A DNA stretch of 64,000 bases, from NCBI GenBank assembly GCA_965229935.1, contig CBDDKB010000002.1, positions 496,001 through 560,000 of the forward strand, given 5' to 3'. The stretch comes from SPJN01 sp965229935 (lineage in GTDB: Bacteria; Pseudomonadota; Alphaproteobacteria; SPJN01). This document shows positions 33,562 through 41,089 of this stretch, one piece after another. The notes beneath the pieces were generated by a model. That model ran no database searches. It saw only the letters and a list, made by a program, of their open reading frames with translations, and was not told the DNA's origin. Within the stretch, counting starts at the first letter, position 1. Each line of letters starts with the position of its first letter. Made by a program: the position numbers and the translations under genes.

Positions 33562-34395
33562 TTAGCCGAAGCGGCCTGTGATGTAATCCTGTGTCCGCTG
33601 ATCTTGCGGATTGGTAAAGATATCACTTGTCGGACCTTGTTCCACCAGATCACCCAAATGGAAGAAGGCGGTTTTTTGCGAGACGCGCGCTGCCTGCTGC
33701 ATGGAGTGGGTCACGATCACAATTGTGTAATTCTCACGCAGCTCGTCAATCAGTTCTTCGACCTTTGCGGTGGCGATGGGGTCAAGGGCCGAACATGGTT
33801 CGTCCATCAGGATCACATCTGGGTTCACCGCTATGGCGCGGGCTATGCACAGGCGCTGTTGCTGACCACCAGAAAGACCTGTGCCCGGCTCATGCAAGCG
33901 GTCCTTCACCTCGTTCCACAGCCCAGCGCGTTCGAGCGAGCTTTCAACAATGCTCTCTAGTTCTGCCTTGTCTTTGAACAAGCCATGGATCTTGGGGCCA
34001 TAGGCGATATTTTCAAAGATTGACTTGGGGAAGGGGTTGGGCTTTTGGAACACCATGCCAACGCGGGCACGCAACTGCACAACATCCATGTTGGATTTAT
34101 AGATGTCCTCGCCATCAAGCAGGATGTCGCCTTCGACACGGCAAATATCAATCGTGTCGTTCATGCGGTTCAGGCAACGCAGGAATGTTGACTTGCCGCA
34201 ACCGGACGGGCCAATCAGGGCCGTCACTGTACGGGCGGGGATGTTGATGTCCACGCCGTGCAAGGCTTCATTGTCACCATAAAAGACTTTTACGTCTTGG
34301 GCAGTGATCTTGATATCTGAATTTATAGAATCTGCGCCAGCCATACGTGCCTCAATCGGTTTAACCACTGCATCCATTTGATTTGTCCTATTCAT
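33562..34395 (-). CDS. pstB: phosphate ABC transporter ATP-binding protein PstB
   Basis: The ATPase of the high-affinity Pst phosphate importer. The 277-residue protein has Walker A GPSGCGKST near residues 67-75, signature LSGGQQQRLCIARA, Walker B VILMDEPCSALDP and the H-loop VTHSMQQAARVS. The 27-residue amino end before IKITAQDVKVFYG is longer than in E. coli PstB; later starts are possible. It is 69 bases after pstA. Confidence 0.97.
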   Translation of the reverse strand: MNRTNQMDAVVKPIEARMAGADSINSDIKITAQDVKVFYGDNEALHGVDINIPARTVTALIGPSGCGKSTFLRCLNRMNDTIDICRVEGDILLDGEDIYKSNMDVVQLRARVGMVFQKPNPFPKSIFENIAYGPKIHGLFKDKAELESIVESSLERAGLWNEVKDRLHEPGTGLSGGQQQRLCIARAIAVNPDVILMDEPCSALDPIATAKVEELIDELRENYTIVIVTHSMQQAARVSQKTAFFHLGDLVEQGPTSDIFTNPQDQRTQDYITGRFG

Positions 34396-34464
34396 AGGAA
34401 TACCTACTCTTTAAGCCGGGGTCCACAGTTGCCGTGCAAACCCCACGCGGATTAAAACCCGCAA

Positions 34465-35772
34465 TTACCAGCGCCGCTCCAGACGCTTACGCAAAATTGT
34501 TGCTGCTGCGTTCATGGTGATCAGGAACAGCAATAGGATAATGATGGCCCCTGATGTTTTTTCCACAAAGGCACGTTCGGGGCTGTCTGCCCACAAATAA
34601 ATCTGCACCGGCAGGGCTGACGCAGGGTCAGTAATGCCGCCGGGAATATCGACGATAAAGGCCACCATGCCGATCATCAGCAAGGGGGCGGTTTCGCCCA
34701 ATGCCTGTGCCAGACCCAAAATCGTGCCGGTCAAAATACCGGGCATTGCCAAGGGCAAGACATGTTGGAACACCGCCTGCATGGGGCTGGCACCGACGCC
34801 AAGGGCTGCTTCGCGGATTGAGGGGGGCACAGCTTTCAACGCGGCACGCGCGGCGATAATGATGGTGGGAACCGTCATCAGCGCCAACACCATCCCGCCA
34901 ACAAGGGGCGCAGACCGTGGCAATTCAAAAAAGTTTAGGAAGATCGCAAGGCCAAGCAAACCAAACACGATAGAGGGGACGGCGGCCAAATTATTGATGT
35001 TCACTTCCACAAGGTCTGTAAAGCGGTTCTTGACGGCGAATTCTTCCAGATAGATTGCTGCACCAACCGCGATGGGGAAGGACAATAACAAGGTCACAAC
35101 CATTGTGTAGAAGGAGCCTTTGACGGCCCCCCAAATACCAGCCAATTCCGGCTCCCGACTGTCGCCTTGTGTAAAGAAATAGGTATTGAGGCCGCTTTTG
35201 ATGATGCCACGTTCTACCAGGTCATCGGTCCACGCGACTTGACGGTCATTCACCCGACGCAATTTTTCGTCAACATGCCGGTCAATATGCCCTTTTAGAA
35301 GCATATCAATATCGTCTGAAACAGGGGCGGTGATGGTGATCGTCGTGCCGATAACCTCAGGGTCGTCCAGCACAGCTTCGCGGAGTGCATCAACCGCGCC
35401 GTTTGAAATCAGGGCGCTGACCGCACGCTTATCCCGGCGCGTTTTCACATCGTCAAACAGGTCATAGACAGTGTTTTTGACCAGTTTGCGATAATTCGCG
35501 CGGGCCAGAATGTCTGGGTCTTTTGTGCCGCGTGGATCGATGACGCTGGCATCAAGCTCGACCGTCAGGTCCATCGTGTGGGTGTAAAAGGCTGAATAGC
35601 CCTGAACCACCAATGTGCTGAGCAGCATGACCAGCGCCGCGATGGCGATGACCACCCCCGCAAGGCCATAACCTTTAAAGCGTGTGTTCGCTGCCTTACG
35701 CCGGTTCAGACGCTTTTGCGCTTCATCGGTGGCGTGAACAGATGTGGTGGTAGATGTGCTCAGATCAGTCAT
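34465..35772 (-). CDS. pstA: phosphate ABC transporter permease PstA, with extended amino-terminal domain
   Basis: One of the two channel-forming permeases of Pst. At 435 residues it is much longer than E. coli PstA (296). After the first membrane helix (about residues 35-58) there is a periplasmic insert of roughly 150 residues of the DUF3333 kind, before the conserved permease domain starting near GSFYTMVVTLLLSFPIAVG. The EAA-type loop (REAALGVGASPMQAVFQHV) couples to PstB. MTDLSTSTT at 35772 is chosen over an upstream frame start; it overlaps the pstC stop by eight bases. Confidence 0.94.
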   Translation of the reverse strand: MTDLSTSTTTSVHATDEAQKRLNRRKAANTRFKGYGLAGVVIAIAALVMLLSTLVVQGYSAFYTHTMDLTVELDASVIDPRGTKDPDILARANYRKLVKNTVYDLFDDVKTRRDKRAVSALISNGAVDALREAVLDDPEVIGTTITITAPVSDDIDMLLKGHIDRHVDEKLRRVNDRQVAWTDDLVERGIIKSGLNTYFFTQGDSREPELAGIWGAVKGSFYTMVVTLLLSFPIAVGAAIYLEEFAVKNRFTDLVEVNINNLAAVPSIVFGLLGLAIFLNFFELPRSAPLVGGMVLALMTVPTIIIAARAALKAVPPSIREAALGVGASPMQAVFQHVLPLAMPGILTGTILGLAQALGETAPLLMIGMVAFIVDIPGGITDPASALPVQIYLWADSPERAFVEKTSGAIIILLLFLITMNAAATILRKRLERRW

Positions 35773-37138
35773 ATTGCTCACGATATTTCTGGACCACACG
35801 CAGGGCGATCACGTTTAGGGCAAGGGTGATGATGAACAGAAGCAGGCCAAGCGCGAACGCGGCCAGCGTCTTGGCGCTGTCAAATTCTTGGTCACCAACC
35901 AACAGGGTTACGATCTGCACCGTGACGGTCGTTACCATTTGCAGCGGGTTAGCGGTAAGGTTCGCGGCAAGCCCGGCGGCCATCACCACAATCATGGTTT
36001 CACCAATCGCGCGTGAGATGGCGAGCAGCATTGCCGACACAATACCGGGCAGGGCGGCGGGCAGGACGACCTGCCGAATGGTTTCTGCCTGCGTGGCGCC
36101 AAGGGCATAGGCCCCATCGCGCAATGTTTGGGGAACAGCGTTCATCACATCATCGGACAGGGATGACACAAGCGGGATGATCATCATCCCCATCACCACA
36201 CCTGCGGCGAGTGCCGAATGTGCTGCCACATCAAGGCCAAGGGTCATGCCCGCCTCCCGCATCAGGGGGGCCACTGTCAGCGCGGCGAAGAAGCCGTAAA
36301 CAACGGTGGGGATGCCGGCCAACACTTCAAGCAGGGGTTTGACCGCACCGCGAATGCGGTTGTTGGAAAATTCAGACAGGAAGATTGCTGACAACAGACC
36401 GACGGGGGCAGCCACAAACATGGCGATGACGGTGATCAACATTGTCCCGGCGAAAAGCGGGATCGCGCCAAATGCCCCGGATGAGCCGACCTGATCTTCG
36501 CGAATCGCAGTCTGGGGCGACCATTGCAGGCCGAACAAAAACTCTGTGACCGATACTTTTTCAAAGAACCGGAAAGTTTCAAAGATCAGTGACATCACAA
36601 TGCCGAATGTGGTCAGCACCGCGATCAACGCACACATGATCAAAAAGGCATAGACAATACGTTCAATGGCAACACGTGCAGGGAACTGCGCATGCAAAAG
36701 CTGGCGCGAGGTGACAAGCCCGATGATCCCCAGAACGATTGCAGCGCTATAGAACTTGATGGACCAGTTGGCGCTGACCTCACCCATGGTGACGGCGATT
36801 TGCGCCAGCTCGTCAGTATAGTCGCGCAGCACTTCGCCACCTGCAGCCAAGGTCCGTGCGTCTTCGAGGTACAGCAGCAATTGTCCCTGTTCCAGCGCCT
36901 GAAGGTCAGCGGGCAGGGTCGCAATCACATCTGCGTTTACAAGGCCCGGACCATACAGCCCCCAAAGAACGGACAGCGCAATGATCGGCGCTGCTGTGCA
37001 AAAGGCGACAAAGGCACCGTGAAAGCGGGGCTGGGCGCGCAGGGCATAGGGGCCGTCAGGGGCGATGCCGTTAATGCGGCTTAGGCCGACGAAATAACCG
37101 CCTGCCAAAGCAACCAAAATCAGAATGGCTGTAATCAC
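35765..37138 (-). CDS. pstC: phosphate ABC transporter permease PstC, with extended amino-terminal region
   Basis: The second permease of Pst. It has 457 residues against 319 in E. coli. The extra amino-terminal 180 or so residues hold two or three hydrophobic segments and a soluble stretch (VIATLPADLQALEQGQLLLY and onward), a form common in alphaproteobacteria. The permease core runs from about 190, with the EAA loop LRDGAYALGATQAETIRQVV. The start is GTG at 37138 with a GA-rich site upstream. It is translationally coupled to pstA. Confidence 0.94.
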   Translation of the reverse strand: MITAILILVALAGGYFVGLSRINGIAPDGPYALRAQPRFHGAFVAFCTAAPIIALSVLWGLYGPGLVNADVIATLPADLQALEQGQLLLYLEDARTLAAGGEVLRDYTDELAQIAVTMGEVSANWSIKFYSAAIVLGIIGLVTSRQLLHAQFPARVAIERIVYAFLIMCALIAVLTTFGIVMSLIFETFRFFEKVSVTEFLFGLQWSPQTAIREDQVGSSGAFGAIPLFAGTMLITVIAMFVAAPVGLLSAIFLSEFSNNRIRGAVKPLLEVLAGIPTVVYGFFAALTVAPLMREAGMTLGLDVAAHSALAAGVVMGMMIIPLVSSLSDDVMNAVPQTLRDGAYALGATQAETIRQVVLPAALPGIVSAMLLAISRAIGETMIVVMAAGLAANLTANPLQMVTTVTVQIVTLLVGDQEFDSAKTLAAFALGLLLFIITLALNVIALRVVQKYREQYD

Positions 37139-37212
37139 TCTTCAACCCTTTCATGTGCCGGTCCGATGCCGGTATGACCGTCCCCGTTGCCTAGGGAACT
37201 TGCGGCCTTGAT

Positions 37213-37262
37213 CTTACATATCATTGCAAGGCGATGCATATTGCCTTGGAATGATAGGTAAG
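37213..37262. repeat. 50-base inverted repeat between pstS and pstC
   Basis: Two 20-base arms (37213-37232 and 37243-37262) match at 18 of 20 positions when one is reversed and complemented, around a ten-base loop that itself contains ATGCAT. It lies 75 bases before the pstC start and downstream of the pstS terminator. It could be a large operator, an RNA stem in the pstC leader or a small mobile-element remnant. No T-run follows on the pstC strand. The gap from 37263 to 37399 shows no gene. Confidence 0.7.
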
Positions 37263-37399
37263 GGGGACCCTTGTTGCTCCTCCTCTAGGTATTTAAGCCA
37301 TTGGTCAGCTTGATGACAATGGTGTCGAAACGCCCCGGTTTTATAGCTTTTTCAGCCGATTGGGCGGTTTGGACGCAGCTAATATACCTTGTGAGGATG

Positions 37400-37432
37400 A
37401 AAAAGGGCGGACCAACAAATGTCGGACCGCCC
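37400..37432 (-). terminator. intrinsic terminator after pstS
   Basis: On the minus strand GGGCGG-T-CCGAC pairs with GTTGG-T-CCGCCC (one mismatch, one G-T pair) around a short loop, followed by five T. It lies 26 bases after the pstS stop. It would make pstS a separate, more abundant transcript than pstC-phoU, a usual arrangement for binding proteins. Confidence 0.8.
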
Positions 37433-37457
37433 CTTCAGATCAGTTATGCCAACTGGC

Positions 37458-38513
37458 TTACTTCAGGACGGAGGCGTCAAAAGTTGCCAAGGCGTTGGCG
37501 TCAGAGCGGACCTGCTCACGGGTTTCTTCGGGTGAGGGGATCAGGCCTTTTTCTGACAGGTAGCCATCTTCGCCGAATGCCTTTTCTGAGGTGAACTCAG
37601 CAAGATATTCTTTGATGCCGGGTACTGTGTCGACATGGGCTTTCTTCACATAGAAGAACAGTGACCGTGACACGCCATATTCACCACCTGCGATATTGTC
37701 GAAGGTCGGTGCAACGCCGCCAATGGTGGCGCCCTTAATGGCGTCAGCATTTTGGTCAAGGAATGAGAAGCCGAACACACCCAGGGCTGTCGGGCGGTCT
37801 GCCAGCTTTTTAACGATCAGATTGTCGTTTTCGCCTGCTTCTTCATAAACGCCATCTTCACGAACAGAATGGGCGATTTTCTTGAACTTCTTTTTGTTTT
37901 CCTTGCGCAATGCTTTCAGGAAGGGGAACTTCTTGGCGCCGCCTTCAAGGGCCAGCTCAGAAAACGCGTCGCGTGTGCCTGAGGTGGGGGGCGGGCCCAG
38001 AACCTCAATCTTCACAGCAGGAAGATCGGGGTTGATTTCGTTCCACATTGTGTAGGGGTTTTCTTTAAGTGCGATACCGCCACCGACGGGAACTTCTTTG
38101 GCCAGGGCCAGGAAGATGTCTTTCTTGGTCAGGTTGAAGACCGGGCCGTTAATGGCGTTTGCCATCACGATGCCGTCAAAGCCAACCATGACTTCGGTGA
38201 TTTCGGTCACGCCGTTCTTGGCGCACAAAGCAACTTCTTTGCTTTTGATGCGGCGAGATGCGTTGGTGATGTCAGGATGCTGTGTGCCGACGCCGGCGCA
38301 GAACAATTTCAGACCGCCGCCGGAACCGGTTGATTCAACAACGGGGGTTTTGAATTTTGTTGTTTTACCGAACTGCTCGGCAACGGCCGTTGCGAACGGG
38401 AAAACGGTTGATGAACCGACGATCTGAATTTGATCGCGTGCTACGGCGCCTGTTGTGGCGGTAGCGACGGTCACCATGGAAAGTGCACCTAGTGCAAGGG
38501 CCTTGAGCTTCAT
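37458..38513 (-). CDS. pstS: periplasmic phosphate-binding protein PstS
   Basis: Captures phosphate in the periplasm and hands it to PstCA. The 351-residue protein starts with a signal peptide (MKLKALALGALSMVTVATAT) cleaved near AVARDQ. The PBP-like domain shows IVGSSTVFPFATAVAEQF at its amino end and the phosphate-contacting STGSGGGLKLFC and TSGTRDAF loops. It has no lipobox. PhoB-box-like repeats lie about 80-130 bases upstream. Confidence 0.95.
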   Translation of the reverse strand: MKLKALALGALSMVTVATATTGAVARDQIQIVGSSTVFPFATAVAEQFGKTTKFKTPVVESTGSGGGLKLFCAGVGTQHPDITNASRRIKSKEVALCAKNGVTEITEVMVGFDGIVMANAINGPVFNLTKKDIFLALAKEVPVGGGIALKENPYTMWNEINPDLPAVKIEVLGPPPTSGTRDAFSELALEGGAKKFPFLKALRKENKKKFKKIAHSVREDGVYEEAGENDNLIVKKLADRPTALGVFGFSFLDQNADAIKGATIGGVAPTFDNIAGGEYGVSRSLFFYVKKAHVDTVPGIKEYLAEFTSEKAFGEDGYLSEKGLIPSPEETREQVRSDANALATFDASVLK

Positions 38514-38594
38514 GATTACAAGTCCTGTGGTTGCCTAATTTCAAAATTTCGTGCCTGCCAGTTGCAGCAGACGGCCCTCATATGGGCCTGCTAT

Positions 38595-38645
38595 GTTACA
38601 GCTTTGTGACTCACTGATGCCTCGTGCCCACACTTGCTGTGACTC
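38595..38645 (-). promoter_or_regulatory. possible PhoB-box array before pstS
   Basis: On the minus strand five 7-base units follow each other every 11 bases: GAGTCAC, AGTGTGG, GAGGCAT, GAGTCAC and CTGTAAC. The PhoB consensus is CTGTCAT units at 11-base spacing. The last two (38595-38612), with AAAG between them, are the best pair (four and five of seven matches). The repeated TGTGACTC octamer occurs exactly 33 bases apart. The other parts of the 301-base gap hold no gene. Confidence 0.45.
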
Positions 38646-38814
38646 TTTGGTCGCATGGCTTGATGGGGTGGCAGTGGCGCGACTGAAAAATCCCGTGAAT
38701 CCGCGTGTTTAAGCGAAAAAGCAGGAGTTTTGCCCGATTTGGGGCTTTCGCGTCACATGGCGCGCGGCTTTATGACAAAGGCGGCAATCGGGGAGCTGGT
38801 TGCCGATTCGGGGC

Positions 38815-39504
38815 CTAGCCCAGCAGATTTTGGCCTGTGACGGCTTTGATCGCGCAGGGCAACTCGTCAAAGCTGTCGATAACTATGTCAGCGCCCAGCT
38901 TGTGGGGCGGCTCTGACGTATAGCCGTATGAGACAATGATGACAGGGATGCCCGCAGCTTGCGCCGCCGCAGAATCATTCTTGGAATCACCCACCATCAC
39001 CGCATGATCAAGGCTGCCGCCCAAACGGCGCACGGTTTCAGTGATATGCAGCGGATCAGGCTTGCGCACCGACAGGGCATTGCCGCCAAGTACCGTGGGA
39101 AAATAATGGGTCAAATCAAGCTCTGCCAACAGACCGTCAGCGCCGGTTTGGAACTTGTTCGTGCAAATCCCCTGTTTCACGCCCGCCTTGTGAAAGGCAT
39201 CCACCGTGTCAACAACATGAGGATAGGGGGTTGAACCGTGGCGGGTCAGATTATCGACGTAATGGTTCAGGAACTCATCAAACAGGCGGCTGATCAACTC
39301 CGGGTCCTGCGGCTTGCCGATTAATTGCAGCGCCCGTTCCAGCATGGCCTTGGCCCCATGACCGACCAGATTGCCAATTTCGTCAGGGTTGGCGTGAGGA
39401 TAGTCAAATCTGTCAAGCACGGTATTCAGCGTGTGCAACAGGTCAGGCGCGGTATCCACCAATGTCCCGTCAAGGTCGTAAACGATCGTAAAATGGTCTG
39501 ACAT
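38815..39504 (-). CDS. gph: phosphoglycolate phosphatase (HAD family)
   Basis: A 229-residue HAD hydrolase of subfamily IA. Phosphoglycolate, a product of DNA-end repair and of RuBisCO oxygenation, is the family substrate, although related HAD enzymes are hard to tell apart. Motif I is VYDLDGTLVDTAPDL with nucleophile and acid/base aspartates, motif II TNK, motif III with KPDP, and motif IV VGDSKNDSAAA. The helical cap lies between motifs I and II. The open frame extends to 39570, but MSDHFTIVYDLDG at 39504 is the fitting start. It is divergent from glmU. Confidence 0.9.
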   Translation of the reverse strand: MSDHFTIVYDLDGTLVDTAPDLLHTLNTVLDRFDYPHANPDEIGNLVGHGAKAMLERALQLIGKPQDPELISRLFDEFLNHYVDNLTRHGSTPYPHVVDTVDAFHKAGVKQGICTNKFQTGADGLLAELDLTHYFPTVLGGNALSVRKPDPLHITETVRRLGGSLDHAVMVGDSKNDSAAAQAAGIPVIIVSYGYTSEPPHKLGADIVIDSFDELPCAIKAVTGQNLLG

Positions 39505-39583
39505 ATAAATATATACTGTAACGAAGGGTGATGGATCAGGCGGTGCAATTACTGTGATCAGTCTTGGCATCCCTATGCGGTCT

Positions 39584-39593
39584 GGTCTAGACC
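39584..39593. promoter_or_regulatory. GGTCTAGACC palindrome before glmU
   Basis: A perfect ten-base palindrome within TCTGGTCTAGACC, centred 38 bases before the glmU ATG in the 122-base gap with gph. It equals the core of the site bound by HutC-type GntR regulators of aminosugar metabolism (DasR/NagQ-like, TGGTCTAGACCA). glmU makes UDP-GlcNAc, so such control would make sense. No regulator gene is in the window. Confidence 0.4.
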
Positions 39594-39626
39594 TTTATTA
39601 CGATTCGTGACCTATGAGAGGACGCC

Positions 39627-41009
39627 ATGACGCAAGCTGCCCCCGCACAAAAGCTGGCCGCCATCATATTGGCAGCAGGCAAAGGCACGCGGATGAAATC
39701 TGCGACCCCGAAAGTGCTTCACAAGGTGGCGGGGCTTGCCATGTTGGGCCATGCGGTTAAGGCGCTCGACGGGCTTGGCCTTGAAAAGCTGGTGCTGGTG
39801 CTGGCCCCTGATCAGGACAATGTGGCAGATGCCGCCCGCGACTGGGTGCAGAACCCGTCGATTGTCGCCCATGCAGTGCAAGACCCACCAAAGGGCACGG
39901 GTCACGCGGTTATGGCGGCGATGCCCGCGCTTGACGGTGTAACGGGTGACGTCATTGTTGCCTTTGGTGATACGCCCCTGGTGCGTCCTGAGACTTATGA
40001 GGCATTGTTGGCACCGCGTCGGGCGGGCGCCGATATCGTCGTGTCCGGTTTTCGGGCAAAGGGGCCGCATATGTATGGCCGTTTGGTGCTTGACGATAAG
40101 GGGGATTTGGCCCGCATCGTCGAACATAAGGATGCAAGCGAAGAAGAACGCGCCATTGATCTGTGCAATGGCGGTATCATGCTGATCGCGGGCAATCATT
40201 TGGCTGACTTGCTGGCCATGTTGTCTGACGATAATGCGCAGGGTGAATATTATCTAACCGATCTGATCGGCCATGCCCGTTCAAAAGGGCTGACTTGCGC
40301 AGTTGCCGAAGGCAATGCCGAAGACGTGCTGGGCGTCAATTCACGGGTCGAGCTTGCCGGGGTTGAAGCCATCATGCAGGACCGCTTGCGTCGCCGTGCA
40401 ATGGAAGGGGGCGCAACGCTTGCCGATCCCCCCTCAACCTATTTTTCATGGGACACAAAATTGGGTCAGGATGTTGAGGTTGGCCCCCATGTCACATTCG
40501 GTTTGGATGTGCAGGTCGCTGATAATGTGACTATTCATGCCTATTCCCATTTAGAAGGCTGTATCGTCCATGAAAAGGCACAGATCGGTCCCTATGCGCG
40601 CTTGCGTCCGGGGGCAGAATTGATGGCAGGGTCCAAGGTCGGCAACTTTGTTGAATTGAAAAAGACCCGCCTTGGTCCCGGTGCCAAGGCCAACCACCTT
40701 GCCTATCTGGGTGATGCCGATATTGGGGCGGAGGCGAATGTGGGTGCAGGCACCATCACCTGTAATTATGATGGGTATGACAAATTCCCCACCAAGATCG
40801 GCGCGCGCGCCTTTGTCGGGTCAAACTCAACCTTGGTTGCGCCTGTGACGATTGAAGATGACGCGTTCACTGGTGCAGGCAGCACGATCACCAAAACTGT
40901 TGATGCCGGTGCCTTGGGTGTCGGGCGCGCCAAGCAAAGCAATATTGCAGGCTGGGTCGCGCGTTTCCGCAATCAAAAGAAAAAAGCACAAGACAAGAAA
41001 AAAACATAA
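39627..41009 (+). CDS. glmU: bifunctional GlcNAc-1-phosphate uridyltransferase / glucosamine-1-phosphate acetyltransferase
   Basis: Makes UDP-GlcNAc, the precursor of peptidoglycan and lipopolysaccharide, in two steps. The 460-residue protein has an amino-terminal nucleotidyltransferase domain with AAIILAAGKGTRMKSATPKVLH (residues 10-31) and a carboxyl-terminal left-handed beta-helix of hexapeptide repeats. The acetyltransferase site includes VGNFVELKKTRLGPGAKANH and GAGTITCNYDGYDK. The tail is rich in lysine. GAGAGGA precedes the ATG. It is divergent from gph with a striking palindrome in between. Confidence 0.97.
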   Translation: MTQAAPAQKLAAIILAAGKGTRMKSATPKVLHKVAGLAMLGHAVKALDGLGLEKLVLVLAPDQDNVADAARDWVQNPSIVAHAVQDPPKGTGHAVMAAMPALDGVTGDVIVAFGDTPLVRPETYEALLAPRRAGADIVVSGFRAKGPHMYGRLVLDDKGDLARIVEHKDASEEERAIDLCNGGIMLIAGNHLADLLAMLSDDNAQGEYYLTDLIGHARSKGLTCAVAEGNAEDVLGVNSRVELAGVEAIMQDRLRRRAMEGGATLADPPSTYFSWDTKLGQDVEVGPHVTFGLDVQVADNVTIHAYSHLEGCIVHEKAQIGPYARLRPGAELMAGSKVGNFVELKKTRLGPGAKANHLAYLGDADIGAEANVGAGTITCNYDGYDKFPTKIGARAFVGSNSTLVAPVTIEDDAFTGAGSTITKTVDAGALGVGRAKQSNIAGWVARFRNQKKKAQDKKKT

Positions 41010-41045
41010 TTCGGTCCCGTCCCTGCCTTTTATAGGGCATAGCAC

Positions 41046-41074
41046 CTGTTCCGGGTCTGGGTGGCACGGAACAG
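41046..41074 (+). promoter_or_regulatory. hairpin next to the ribosome site of the sortase-target gene
   Basis: CTGTTCCG (41046-41053) and CGGAACAG (41067-41074) form a perfect eight-base stem with a 13-base loop. The second arm touches the GAGGGA ribosome-binding sequence of the gene at 41090. It could hinder translation, act as an operator, or end glmU transcripts, although no T-run follows. Confidence 0.4.
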
Positions 41075-41089
41075 AGGGATCATTTCTAC

